Assembly: GCA_009741485.1 (NCBI GenBank)
Contig: CM019217.1
Span: forward strand, 31,616,207-31,680,206
From: Malurus cyaneus samueli
Lineage: Eukaryota > Chordata > Aves > Passeriformes > Maluridae
Direction: 5' to 3'
Length of the DNA stretch: 64,000 nucleotides
Both the position numbers and the translations under genes were made by a program. Positions 48,956-60,700 of the stretch are shown here, piece after piece. How positions within the stretch are numbered: the first letter of the stretch is position 1; each line of letters opens with the position of its first letter. The notes under the pieces are model-generated. The model was not told where the DNA came from. It saw only the letters and a program-made list of their open reading frames with translations, and did not search any database.

Positions 48956-50149
48956 CACATTTTTAATCAGTGAAATCTTATACAGTTGTATTCTAGATTT
49001 CTACTTCTACAGAAAAATTTCCTTTTTTCTTAGCCATGAATGTGACATACTAACTTTCATTCCTTACTTTCAGAACACTGAATCATGCCACTGGGTACAC
49101 AATTGTGTCATAATATGGAAACTAAATTTTTGTTATTTACTACCTAAAATGTAATTCCAAATAGTTCACATTGCTACGCATTAAGATTAAATATGTGGAG
49201 ATTTGTAATTATTTGCCCAACTCAACATGGGGAGTTCTTGACTTTCTTGAATGCTATTCTTTAGTTTATATAACTTAGCCAGGCAGGTAGTGCTTAAAAT
49301 GCCATGGAATGTATATAGATATAGATGGTAAATAATTAGATATAAATGATTTATACAGTGGATTTATAGAAGATTTGTCCTTACAGTTTCCCGGTCTCAT
49401 GATGGATGAAATTTCACTGTGCTACTGCCCAAGAAACATGTTTGCAATAAGTGCCTTGAGCATGTAATTTTTCTAGATGTAATCATCTGCAACACAGTAA
49501 ACCCCACAAGGATCAATAGAATATGGTATTTCAAAAAAAGCTGTGCATATATTGGTGAACTGCAATGAAGAAATCTCTGTGCATGTGAAAAACACCACTG
49601 ATATATTAAGGACTGCTCTAAGACATGCAAAGTTTGCTACTTTTTAAAATTATAAAACCTAAAATTTACAGACCACCACTTTGTCTGTGGACTGCTCTTT
49701 TATTATGATCTTAACTGCAGCATTGGACCTGTTGTCTTGTATTTTCACAGGAAGAGACTCAAGTGGGCACAGAGCTTTGCTTCTTAAACACCAGAGGTGA
49801 AAATTATATAGAGAATTACCAACAGTACTTCAAAAAGCAACAGCCCTGCTACTGCTTGGTGGGCTGGAGAAAGCAGTGAAAGGAAGGAATGCTTTGCTCA
49901 GCCCCACTGAGAGCAATTCCAAGGGGGGATATCCTTATGTTTTGCTTTAAAATTTATGCCATAAGTCTTACTGTTTGCTAGTCCATCTAGTTACTCATGA
50001 GATAACAGCAGACTGAAACTTAAGAAAGAATGAGCTAACAGACTCAGCAGAAAGTTTGCCAGCAGTCAATAACTAAAGACAGAAAGTGGAAGATGACGAA
50101 TATTTGCAGCAGCAGATCCTTGAATCATACACTGATAAACACTTTTTTC
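48956..50149. other. AT-rich DNA, no recognised feature
   Basis: A GC-richer patch at about 49740-49930 is unassigned. Confidence 0.58.
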
Positions 50150-50462
50150 CTAATATCTAATCTCAACCTATGCTCTTTCTGTTTGAAGCCCCCTGAATTC
50201 CCCTGTGTCTTGTCTCTACATCCTCTTTTTTAAAGTCCTTGTCCAGCTGTCTTGTACACTCCCTTCAGGTCCTGGAAGGCCACAATGAGGTCTCATCAAA
50301 GCCTTCTCCAGGCTGAACAATCTCAATTCTCTTAACCTTTCCTCATAGGAGAAGTGCTCCAACCCTCTGATCATCTTGGTGGTCTTCCTCTGGACTCCGT
50401 CCAGCAGGTCCTTGTCCTTCCAGTGCTGGGGACCCAGAGATGGATGCACTCCAGGTGGGGTC
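50150..50462 (-). mobile_element. CR1 LINE fragment, both ends missing
   Basis: On the minus strand the frame 50449-50216 reads LGPQHWKDKDLLDGVQRK, then a TKMIRGLEHFSYEERLREL block and LRLFSLEKALMRPH. This is the C-terminus of CR1 ORF2 with few changes. On the plus strand the left end (from TTTTTTCCTAATATCTAATC at about 50143) is early 3' UTR, but the terminal octamers and most of the UTR are absent. The copy is therefore truncated at its 3' end as well as its 5' end, or rearranged. The 77 codons end in a stop, which may be near the native one. Confidence 0.88.
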
Positions 50463-51959
50463 TTACATATGTAACAACTTAGTGGAAATTAAGGTTTTGC
50501 ATTAAGCCCTGTAGAGTATGGAAAATTATAAAATTTTAATAACACTGGGGTTTTAACATTTGAGAAAATAGTTTTATCTGTATTAATACAACAAAAAAAA
50601 ATATCAAAATATTGAATCCTCAAGGCAAGGAATTAAATGAAGTGGGGTTTAATTTTCTATGTGGCCAATAAATTTCCCATCCTTTGTTGGTTTTCATGCT
50701 AAATGCACAGAGCACCAATAGGCTGCCTGGAAATATATTCCTTGACAGTGAGACCACAACCAGAAGGAAAAGTAGGCCATAAACCTTGCTGGATACAAAC
50801 ACTAAGACTCTTCAGAAGTGTCTCTATATCAGAATTAATATTCCTTTGGACTTCATGCTTGGGAGTTTATGATAATTTTGTTGTAAATATTTCCCTTGTA
50901 AAATTGTTTCGAGTCATTGCCTTTTTTTTTGCATGCAATTGAGTCTCTAAGCATGATACATTTAATTCTAAGAGACACTTTTCTTTGCTTGTAAAAGTTT
51001 TTTTGTCCAGCTTAGTATTTTGTGTTCTCTTGAAAGGTTGCTTTCTGAACAGAGCATTTTGCTGTCTCTGAGACTTGTCTCACCTCCTCAGGCAGTTTTA
51101 CCTCCATGCTCTGGCCAGCTCAGGGTCCCTTTGCAAAGGGCTATACACTTTTCAGCAGTATATGCTGGGAATGAAATACTCATAAACTGTGATTAAATCA
51201 GCTGAAATGTCTGCATTTAACATAGGTACATAGTTTTCTTTGCTTCTGAAACATATTTCTTGAGGCAGATTTGGGTACATGTTATATCTATTATTTAGGA
51301 GTAGAAACAAGTCAACTCTCTTAATCACAAGCTTGCCATGGACTTACCAATACTCTTTTTCACTGAGAATGTTTTTTCTTGCTCAGTAGGTATATTTTTG
51401 TTAATAGAAATAAGACAATTGCTGTATGAAGTCATTCTCCCACACTGCACACAACCATTGTGGCAGCCCTGCTTGCCGCTGGAATCACTGGCTTTCAAGA
51501 CTCCAGGGAGCTGAAAAAATATTTTCTCTGTCCTAAAATGTAGAAATATGATGGAGTTTTCATGCACATAAAATAGATCCATGCAAATTCTCAATTCTCC
51601 CTGGCATGAGCATTGCAGGGAAAAGCAGCAGTACTCGCTCAGCAGAATGTGTACGTACCTGAGGATTGACAGAAAAACACAAGTTATTTGAGACTTTTAC
51701 TCCATCTCATGGATGAGAGATAGGATGACCAAAGCTGAAGGTGATCTTGTGTCAGGAATTCACATATGGGAGCCATGCTACTTTTCCAATCCCTGATATG
51801 AAACATCTGTCACAGACAAGATGCTTTGCCATATTCAATTCTAGTCTCAAATTAATTGATACAGTCAGAGTTATTTGCCTCTTTTACCCCCTCATCTCAT
51901 TCACTAATACATTAGTACAGCTATTCTTCAACTTCTCTTCATAAACAGAGGCAACATAA

Positions 51960-51964
<5 letters not shown>
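50463..51964. other. AT-rich unique-looking DNA
   Basis: No feature recognised. Confidence 0.6.

Positions 51965-52011
<47 letters not shown>
51965..52011. repeat. (TA)n microsatellite
   Basis: About 18 uninterrupted TA units, a TATTATA interruption, then a few more units. Likely length-polymorphic. Confidence 0.97.
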
Positions 52012-54298
52012 AGGAAAACTTAAGGCTAAAAATATAAGAAAAAGATACATCTTCAATTTCACTTTCTTAAATACCTGAGAAATAGCATTTGTTTCAGGTG
52101 AATTTCTGGAATTATATGGGATAATCACTAGAAGTTGTGTTTGTGAGCTATGAGTAAAAAAAAAAAAAAAAAGCAGAGAGCCACTGATAAATAGTATTTA
52201 GCAACTGGCAGGTTTTCTAAACTTAGGCCCCAAGGAAGATCATTAAAAAACGTGTAGCATATTAGAAGTTCAAGCTTTGGCTAAACCTCAGTAAACTCTA
52301 ATTAACAAGCACCATGAGATCTGTTGTAGCATTTGGAATGCCAGCAGCTATAGATTATCCAAGGCTGAAGAAACTATTGAACCTCATTTGGTTATAACAA
52401 AAATTAAAATAGGTAGCCTTCAAGAGTAAGGAGATAGCAATTTGTTGTGGTCTCCTATCCTTCCTTTACACAATGTGATATAGACACACTTTTTCTATTA
52501 CAAATAGAGAGGAAAATTACAGGCTGCATTAATTATGGCTGCTGACCATCTATGCTAATCTGTACTTTTTGTTTCATATAGTAATTCGAATGAATTTCCA
52601 CAACCAACCTGAACACTATATTATTACCAAGGAACACTATGTCGAAAGGTCACCTCTCTAAACTTAATTATACTAAACAATCAGAAGGCAAGAATCTTAC
52701 ATTCTGCAAGATACAAGCTTATCTTCCAAGAAAAATACTTTTTTCTTCCCAATGTGAATTATCTGGAAGGGTGTATTCTCAATAAAAATAATCCATTATT
52801 GATAGGGGAAAAAAAGAGAGAAATTTATTTCATTACTTTTGAGAGAAAGTCTCTGTAGATTTGGTTCTAATAGAATCCTTAAATCTCTCTGTAGAAGGCA
52901 CATATCACAACTGAATATGGTTAGAAGCATCAATTTAAAAAATCATTCATTATGTTCTTATTTCATTCAGAAAAATAATGTTAAATTATTTATGTAAAGC
53001 ATAAATAAAAAAAATTATGCAAACCAGTATTTAGGTGGGGGTGGTGATCAAAGTTTTCATCACATTATGAATTAAAAATTAAGACTACAGATAAAGTGAC
53101 TCAGCCTGAAAAGCAAAGGGAGGTCAAGATGACAGCACCACAAGCAAAATTCAAGAAAATACATTTAATCAAGTCCTTCTGGAGCTGTATAAATTACTTT
53201 AGTTCTATATCCCTGCATTCATACAACTGAGAAACAGCCATAGAGAAACTGAGTTGTGATGATATAAATGTTGTTAGAATGAGCCCCCAGAAAACACAAT
53301 ATGAACAAGGGAATTACAGCATGACTCCTCAATGGTGATACAGGTTGGCAATTGTTCTCTGTCCTTATTTACTTACTCAGCTTTCATTATTAGCTTAAAT
53401 TTCAAGTTAAAAAGAGGACTTTTATTTCAGCTTTTCTTTAGTACCCTGCTTAAATTTTTGCTTTAGTAATATCTTTGATATTTTTGAGCACAAATCTGTG
53501 GAAAGTCTAAGTAGGATTAAAAACAGTTGGGGTTTATGATATGCCAATATTCAGTCTTCAGTTTGGCAACATTACTTAGTCTTCCAAATACATTATTTCT
53601 GTTTAGTAAGACGAGATATGTGAGAACATATGAGTAAAATTTCTGGTTTTACAGTTGTATTTTCCATTCTCATTAATGCGAATACACATCAATTATCATG
53701 TGAAGGGGTCAATATCCGTGTCACTATTGAGGGATTGGTTGTGTAAAACAATCTCGTAAAATGGGACTTCTTTAATATTTTTGACTGCTTTAAAGCCCAG
53801 AAAAACTAAATCTGAAGCTTGACCACAGGGTACTTGGATTTCTTGTTAAGAAAGCTGAACCTTTTATGTGGGTAACCGCTCTGTATGTTCTACAAAAATG
53901 GTGCAAATACAGTTTTGGAGTTGATGCAGAGTGAACAATAGTGTTCAGCAGAAATGTAGAAAGTGCATTTAAATACAGTCAAATAAAATGTGTGGAGAGA
54001 GAGAGAGAAGTTGTACTTGGAAAAGACTGGTAACCTTATTATTATCATATGCTTAGCAAAATTGCTCTCAATAAACCAAAACAGCAAACATGAATCATTG
54101 ACACTACACTAGCAGCTGGAGAGAAAGGAGGATATGAAAGACAAGAACTTGCTTTGCATTCTGAAAAGTGATTTCTTCCACCTAGAACAAACAAAGAAAA
54201 GGAGAAGCTTACTCTCCCACTGTCAAATTATGACAAGGAGTTCAAGAAGTGAACAAATCCCATATTCCATCTTGATGTGACACATTTCTTAGGGAGAA
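52012..54298. other. AT-rich DNA, no recognised feature
   Basis: It contains a poly-A run (about 52156-52172) and a short GA repeat (about 53996-54008). No gene or repeat family recognised. Confidence 0.6.
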
Positions 54299-54372
54299 AA
54301 AAATAAGTCCACACACAAAACAAAAAAAATCGAAACTAAACAAAAAAACCCAAACCAAAACAAAATCCAACC
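54299..54372 (-). repeat. A/C low-complexity tract
   Basis: AAACAAAAAAAA, CTAAACAAAAAAACCC, AACCAAAACAAAATCC words. Compositionally related to 13355-13558 and 41644-41790. Confidence 0.82.
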
Positions 54373-55376
54373 CCTCACAGTCCACATTTTTCTCAGAACT
54401 CCACTGATTTGTCATTGGTTTATCATGTGATGAAGTAGGCATTGAACCAACATGTTACAAATATCTGTCTGAGTCTTTAAAACCAATGTAAAGCAAGCCA
54501 GCAAATAATCCTGTATACTCTGTACAGTCATACAGACTTAACATGTCTGCATCTGTCAGGGTTTATGGGTGGATTTGGTATTCGCTCAGAACTAATCACC
54601 TCGGTCTAAATTTTTACACCTTTTTAGACACAAGACTAAAAGTGTTGAAGCTAGACTGATTTCTTGCTAAAATAAATTATGAATGGCATCTTACGGAGCA
54701 CCTGTGAGCCTCACATAGTCAAAAAGAAAAAGTTGTTCTACTACAAGTCCAACAGGGTCTATTTATTCCCCCATCTGCATCCCCAGTTAATCAGCGCTTT
54801 ACCACAAACCACGTTTTTCTTTCCATTCCTCTGAGGAGTTCATACACTGCAGCTGAAAGAAAAAAAATATTAACAAAAAGTGCAATTCCTGAATGAGTGA
54901 GCAGTCTTAAAAAGTATCTCTCTGACCTTTTGGTCACTGTTCTGAATGTTTTCACATAAACGACACTGTGTGGAAAGAAGATATTGAGTTTCTTTGAATG
55001 ATGTTGTTGTTTTCTGCAAGAGCCATGGAGAATTTGGCACCAAGTTCCTGCAGTGTAGATGTAATGGTTCTCACTTCCACCAAGTTAATTACTTTGGCAG
55101 CAATATATCATCTAAACTCAGGTTCTGCTACCAGGTAATTACCACCTTATAATTAACTATCTCTTCAAAATGGTTCAGTCTTTGGCTTTGCATCACATGT
55201 AATTGAATCAGCAACACTGAAGAAAGTAATTTTCCATAGGCTTTAGAGTCAAAGGAGCAGGAAACTTGTACATCTGAAGTTGAAAACAAAGTTAAGAAAG
55301 CCTGTCCATGAGCTCTGGACAGCTGGTTTCCAGCCTTTCTGGATCCTGACCAGTGCTGCTACTTACAACTTTTCAT
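54373..55376. other. AT-rich unique-looking DNA
   Basis: No feature recognised. Confidence 0.6.
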
Positions 55377-56345
55377 GGAATCATAAAATAGTTTGAGTTG
55401 GAAGAGACCATAAAGTTCATCTAGTTCCAACCCTGCTTCCACTACTAGGCTGCTCAGAGCCCCACCCAGCCTGCTCTTGAACACTCCCAGGGATGGGGCA
55501 TCCACAGCTTCTCTGGGAAACCTGTACCAGTGCCTCATCACCCTCACAGGAAATATTTCATTCTGAATCCTATGTTCTTTCTGTTTGAAGCCATTCTCCC
55601 TTACACTGTCAATGCATCCTCTTTTTAAAAAGTCTCCCTCTTTCTTTTTTGTAGACTCCCTTCAAGTACTGGAAGGCCACAATTAGGTGTCACCAAAGCC
55701 TTCTCTTCTCCAGGCTGAGCAACCCAAATTCTCTCAGCCTTTATGCATCGGGGATGTTCTTTATCCCTCTAATCATCTGGGTGTCCTCCTCTGGGCTTGG
55801 TGCAATAGGCACATGTCCTCATGTGCTGGGGAACATGGAGCTGGATGCAGCATTCCAGGTGGGGTCTCAGCAGAGCAGAGCAGAGGAGAAGAATCCTCTC
55901 CCTCACCCCGCTGGCCACACTCCTTTGGATGGCGTCCAGGACACATTTGTCTTTCTGGGACACAAGCACACATTTCCAGGTCATGTCCAGCTTCTTACCC
56001 ACCAGCATTCCCAAGTCCCTCTCACCAGGGCTGGTCTCAATCTGTCCATCCCCCAGCCTGTGTTGACACTGATGCACTTGCAGCACCTTGCACCTGGTGT
56101 TTTCAAACCTCATGAAATTCCCATGGGTCCACTTCTTGAGCTTGTCCAGGTCCCTCTGGATGGCATCCCATCCTTCAGGTGTGTCAACTGCACCACTCAG
56201 CTTGATGTTATCAGCAAACTTGCTGAGGGTGCACTCAATCCCTTCATCAATGTCATTAATGAAGGTATTAAATAACACTGCTCCCTGTATTGGACCCCTA
56301 AGGGACACCACTTGTCTGTGTCCATGCCATTGCCTGGGTTTTGCC
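55377..56345 (-). mobile_element. CR1 LINE, 5'-truncated, near-complete 3' part
   Basis: A 0.97-kb minus-strand CR1. The 3' end is at about 55377: the plus strand reads GGAATCATAAAATAGTTTGA, the complement of a mutated terminus. Then come GTTGGAAGAGACCATAAAG (55397-55415), GCTGCTCAGAGCCCCACCCA (55450-55469) and AGCCTTCTCTTCTCCAGGCTG (55699-55719), all standard antisense CR1 3' UTR and ORF2-end landmarks. From about 55770 to 56320 it is ORF2. It is the best-preserved CR1 in the window and keeps a long open frame, described separately. The 5' end stops inside the RT domain, typical of CR1 truncation. Plus-strand open frames of up to 173 codons across it are antisense shadows. Confidence 0.93.
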
Positions 56346-56377
56346 AGGTAATAACTCAATGAGTAAAATGTTTGCAA
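55769..56377 (-). pseudogene. CR1 ORF2 C-terminal remnant, 202 codons open
   Basis: This is the downstream part of CR1 reverse transcriptase and the ORF2 C-terminal region. Residues 25-45 are the block around GAVLFNTFINDIDEG (family GPVLFNIFINDLDEG). Residues 54-57 read FADN where the catalytic FADD is expected, so the second aspartate has become asparagine. Residues 63-80 match AVDTPEGWDAIQRDLDKLKK. RPHLECCIQL at about 166-175 is the conserved C-terminal RPHLEYC block. The initiating ATG is fortuitous: the first about 24 codons lie at or beyond the element's edge. The frame is open only because the copy is fairly young. CR1 ORF2 is normally several times longer. No active enzyme is possible without the endonuclease and the first RT half. 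Confidence 0.85.
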
Positions 56378-56727
56378 GCACTTGCTGAGGATTAAATATC
56401 CATTGAAAACATTGGTGGACTGTTGAGCTCATTCTTCCTGTTCATCAATGCCCTTTTAAACAAGTACATTATTTTGTTTCTGATCAAGGGTACAATCTCC
56501 TGTTGTCTGATCAGCCTGGACTCTTTCTTGAGGAACAGACACGCAGCTGGCACAGAAGAAAGGTTTCCATAATGGCTAAATGGAAATCCCTCACTCTCAA
56601 GAGCCGCTACAGGCCATCTGCATCTTCTATGTCTAACCAAGGGAAAAGAGCCATCAGGACATGTTAAATGCCAATGCTTCTTAGATCTTGAAGCCCTAAA
56701 TTCCTGCAAAATAGGTAAGAAAAGAAT
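56346..56727. other. Unassigned DNA
   Basis: Moderate GC at about 56480-56680, with no landmark recognised. Confidence 0.5.
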
Positions 56728-56758
56728 CCAAAACAAAAACAAAAAAAAAAAAAACCAA
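56728..56758 (-). repeat. A/C-rich short tract
   Basis: AAAACAAAAACAAAAAAAAA followed by ACC words. Short relative of the other A/C tracts. Confidence 0.8.
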
Positions 56759-56969
56759 CTCATATTTTTGTGACATTAGATGTCATAGGGACTGATTTTC
56801 TCCCTCACAACTAGAGCTCCATTTTCAGCATGGAATCGTAGTTGTAAATTTTGACTGAAGTGTGAGGACCCACAAGGGAGTCAAAACAATTAATGAGAGA
56901 AGAGTCTTAACAAATGTCTCTCCAGTCAGTGTCTGCCAAGGAAAGGTTAACCTTTTTTATGGCACACAG

Positions 56970-56995
56970 CAGGGATCTGTTTTTGCAGATCCCTG
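56970..56995. repeat. Perfect 10-bp stem hairpin
   Basis: CAGGGATCTG (56970-56979), loop TTTTTG, CAGATCCCTG (56986-56995). A stable short hairpin in DNA with no neighbouring gene. It is too short for a pre-microRNA, and a T run follows neither arm, so it is not a terminator. Confidence 0.85.
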
Positions 56996-58736
56996 TCTCA
57001 CATTCTGTGCTCTGCCTTGCCATTGTACTCGTGACTGCAGACTAAACTAAGCAGCAGAGCATCTGCAAGCGAGGTACTGCTGCACCAAATACTGCAGTGT
57101 CCAGGTTGTGACTAACTTGATCATGAAGAACCGGTTAGAAAAGTTAAAGCTTTCAACTGCTCCAAAAAAATGTTTTTCTTTGCTGGAGTGTTGTAGCAAT
57201 AGAGCCTGGCCCTTGCTTGGGTTTTGGGCAATATAGAATTGCAAGAAATCAGACCAAGCATGCAAAACTGCTAAAAATTCACTGTTTTCATGTAGAGCAT
57301 GGGGAGTTGGCCTCAAGCAGACAGGAAAATCTGGCCTTGTCCAATATTCAGTATGTCACTAAAGCCTGATGTATGGTGCTGAGTCTGGCTCCTGGGATGG
57401 CTTTTTCCCAGCAGTGAGGTAGCAGAGAATAGTTTGGGGCATAGGATCTTGTCATGTGGTTTTGTTTTATTTCTGCAAAGAAGCACACGTGGGATTCTAC
57501 TGCTCTTGAAACTGAAACTCTTTTGAAAGTACCATGACCCCATGTGCTGGGGAGTATCACTTCATGCTCAATGTTCAACTTAGCAACAGGAAAACTTGGA
57601 ACAAGGATTTAGTGTAAATACCGTCTTTTTCTTCTCTTTGTATTTGATGTCCAAGATATAAACTTTTTAATTAATTAATTAACTTTTTCTTTTAATCAGA
57701 TTGCCTTCTTTTGGCAGGTACTCTGGAAAAACTCCTCATTGAAATGAGCAGTAAAACACAACAATTTCCCTATCTGCCTGTCCTACTCTGTTTTAAACTA
57801 GGCGGAAAAAATCTTTCACAATGCCTGAACAAAGTCTAATACAGATCGTATCAAGTGGCCACAATAAGCAAAAAGAGATCTTGATTCATTGAAGCATCAA
57901 TATTTTCAACTATACTGAAGGCTGAAATAGGATTTCAGGCAAAGGACAGCATTCCCCACAGATGGATGCTTTGAAAATTTATCTCTGAATAGTTCTTCCA
58001 GCTGCTAGTAGTAAAGATTGAGTATCTCAGGTTATATGAGCACACTTTCACCTATATTATCCTTTATTCAGTCCTTCTAAATGGAAAAGATTGCTTATCA
58101 ATGTGAGTGCAAGAGGTTTCCTATGTAAAAACCATTAGACAATAGTCTCAGCAGTTATTAATCACTCAAACTCCGGCATTTCACTGCTGATTTAAATTAG
58201 CTGAGGATATGCTTCATCCTGTTTCTTACTCTATCTATGCATAAATCCCAGTGCACACATATTATCTATTCCACTGAGCCTATCAAAGTGTCAGAGACTT
58301 CAAATGATGCAGAAAAAAATCTTCAAGCAGAGAAGGTAACAGTCTGCTGAACTTCTGCAAAAGAGTTTCAGACAGTAGAAGAGTGCATTCGGAGACAGAA
58401 AAAAAAAGCTGGATGCTAAGAATACCAAATTTCACTTTGATCTGCTTCATATCAAAGAGCACACATATTTTAATTAGATCTCAGGCTCAAAAAATATTAT
58501 TGCCCTGCCAGACAGAATTAGAAACATTTAGTGTTATCTTGGAGGAACTTGGGGATTTCCACACTGGAAGAAGAGCATTAATTACAGTAAGTAGTGCACC
58601 ATAGCTAGCTATATTTTTGAAAAAAATTGCAATGTGCTTAGTGTTCATGCCTTTCACCAGATTGAGAGCACCACAGAATGAATTTTTGCTTACTGACAAA
58701 ACAAATCATGGCATGACCATTAGCTATGTGGTCCAT

Positions 58737-58757
58737 GCTACTGGCATGACCAGTAGC
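58737..58757. repeat. 8-bp stem hairpin next to a partial duplication
   Basis: GCTACTGG, loop CATGA, CCAGTAGC. The same area has a near-repeat: TGGCATGACCATTAGCTAT at 58709-58727 and TGGCATGACCAGTAGCTAT at 58742-58760, 33 bp apart. The hairpin overlaps the second copy. Confidence 0.85.
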
Positions 58758-60157
58758 TATTTATGCTGCAAAACACAACTGCAGAGTAAACATATATTTG
58801 TATCAGTAAGTTTTGCTATCCTTGAGTTTAGGTAGGAGGGAAAAAGTTTGTACAGAGATGTGATATCTTTTTTGAGATTAACTTAAACAGCTAATAATAA
58901 GAAAGACATACTCTGAGACCCAACTCCCTTCAATATTGTACTGAACGACTGAGTATCACATACTACTATTAGTCATAAACTTCAGTCTACATAAATCTCA
59001 CAAACTTCATACATTTATGGGATAAAACTAGCAGGAATAGCCTTAGAAGGTAAATAAATCCATGCAGTCAAAGTGCTAGGCACAGAGTAGTGAAGACCCA
59101 TTTGGGGAATACTTTAGCCAGCTTTCAAACCACATCATACCTCAAATAGTGCTCAAATTGTCTTAGAAATAATCCTGATATTTGACAAGAACAATCTGTT
59201 GGAAAGCTGCCTCAAATCTTCCTTTATGTAATTTTTCAGTTGTTCTATCAATCACATCCAACCCATACCAATATACTTTCATGTTGTCATGATTCCTTTT
59301 TTTTTAGATTAAATACCTCTCCCTTTGCATGTACACAGCGAGTATTTGGAGAATCTCTTCCAGCTTCATTTTGTTGAACTAAGGCAGTCAAGCTCTTGTA
59401 GTTCCCACTTGTGTGAAACACTCGCTCTCTAACCTTCTTACCTTAAGAAATCTTCAGGTGAAAACCTGTTCTAAGATTTTCTATCTTCAAGTCAGCAAAA
59501 CAGTGTTATCCAGAGAATTTCATAATATTTTTACCATCCTCCTCACAATAGCATTAATGCACTCTTACTGCAAACAGATCAGATCTCAAACCCCAAAATT
59601 AATTTAGTAATTTAGTATAGAACTATCATATTTCTGCATGACCCACTGTTGCTTTAATTTTGCCCATTCCCTTATTTTTCTAACGTTATTGTTTCTTGAA
59701 TGAATCTGTCCCATATTTATTCAATAGTTTCCCTGGGCAATGGATCGAAAATGCTGTTTCTTTTCTTAGGAAAATCGATTATTTCTGTTTGATACAAGTT
59801 AGCCTCAGTAATCTCATTTTTTTTTCACTATATACCATCTTATTTTGTTAGCTTCTCTGTAGCTCCAAATTTTTATCAGACTGTAGTCTAAACACTTAAA
59901 AATTCCTGAAATCAAAGCAATGAGTTTTTAATTGTTTGTATGGGGCTTTTCCACCTTAAATATAAACTGTATTCTGAAGGTGCCCACAACCCTAAATTAC
60001 CTCTCCCCTAACCTGAAGTTGCCTCTCTCCTTGTTTTTTTCCTTATCAATGCTACTTACACAAATACATTACAGGTTTATTTTAAAAATTCTCAATTACT
60101 AATAGATTTAGAGTTGGTTTAGCTACTTAATATCTCTTAAAAATTATACAGCTGTCA

Positions 60158-60161
60158 GTCC
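60158..60161. repeat. Target-site duplication GTCC, left copy
   Basis: GTCC lies directly before the LTR and again directly after it at 60697-60700. With one more base the pair is AGTCC/CGTCC, so a mutated 5-bp duplication is possible. Confidence 0.55.
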
Positions 60162-60220
60162 TATCCTGCTTTCAGATGGGGCAGAATTGGTTTCTTCACA
60201 GTAGCTGTTACAGTGCTATG

Positions 60221-60270
60221 TATTGGAATTGGAATGAGAATGGTGTTTTGGATTCAGAATGAGAATGCTG
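60221..60270 (+). repeat. 25-bp tandem duplication within LTR U3
   Basis: Two 25-base units, 60221-60245 and 60246-60270, share TTGGA...GAATGAGAATG.TG with a few differences. Other copies of this LTR that I remember carry one unit, so this may mark a subfamily or a private slippage. Confidence 0.75.
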
Positions 60271-60408
60271 TTGATAGCACTCTGATGTTTTGGTTTTTTG
60301 CTAAGTCATGCTCTGCCAGTGAGGAGGAACACAAAGTAGTAGTATAGTTGGGACAGGTGACCTGAACTGACCAAAACTATATTCCACATCACAGAACATC
60401 CTGCCCAG

Positions 60409-60416
60409 TACATAAA
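60409..60416 (+). promoter_or_regulatory. LTR TATA region (mutated)
   Basis: TACATAAA lies where the family has TATATAAA, between CTGCCCAG and TTGGG. One T-to-C change weakens the TATA box. Confidence 0.55.
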
Positions 60417-60696
60417 TTGGGAGGAATTATCCAGAAGGGAAGTCAGTCTGGGTTCAATAAGGGAGTCTGCCATCAGTTGGTGGGTGATAAGCAATTGCAT
60501 GGTGCATCACTTGACTTTCCCTTTTTATTTTCATTATTATTTGCCATTAGTATTGCATTTTCCTTTATTTTCATTTATTATGTATCTCAACATACACTTT
60601 TTACTTTGATTCTCCTCCCCATTCCACCAGGGTGGGGACAGAGAAAGACTGAGCAGTGTGTGGTGCCTAATTTCCAACTGGACTCAAGGCACAACC

Positions 60697-60700
60697 GTCC
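60697..60700. repeat. Target-site duplication GTCC, right copy
   Basis: Second copy of the short duplication around the solo LTR. Confidence 0.55.

Larger units (their letters stand above)
56759..60161. other. AT-rich DNA with two small hairpins
   Basis: No gene or repeat family recognised. Hairpins at 56970-56995 and 58737-58757 and a TTAA repeat (about 57665-57682) are listed or noted separately. Open frames of up to 89 codons overlap each other on both strands and are not called. Confidence 0.58.
60162..60696 (+). mobile_element. Solo LTR of an avian ERV (ERVL-like)
   Basis: A 535-bp solo LTR of a family I recognise from bird genomes. Landmarks in order are TATCCTGCTTTCAG (start, the family TG mutated to TA), CACTCTGATGTTTTGG (60279), CATGCTCTGCCAGTGAGGAGG (about 60308), CTGCCCAGTACATAAATTGGG (60401-60421, the core promoter with a mutated TATA), GATAAGCAATTGCATGGTGC (60487) and TCCCCATTCCACCAGGGTGG (about 60616), ending ...GGCACAACC at 60696. 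Compared with the family as I remember it, it has a 25-bp tandem duplication (60221-60270) and lacks about 40 bp after GCTAAGT near 60306. The polyadenylation signal expected near 60580 is lost. No gag, pol or env flanks it. The ERVL assignment is from memory. The 138-codon frame beginning in it is not a gene. Confidence 0.87.

Noticed and set aside
55687..56351. Plus-strand open frames of 81 to 173 codons at 55687-56351
   Set aside because: They are antisense to a well-preserved CR1 ORF2 segment; long antisense frames there are a by-product of its composition.
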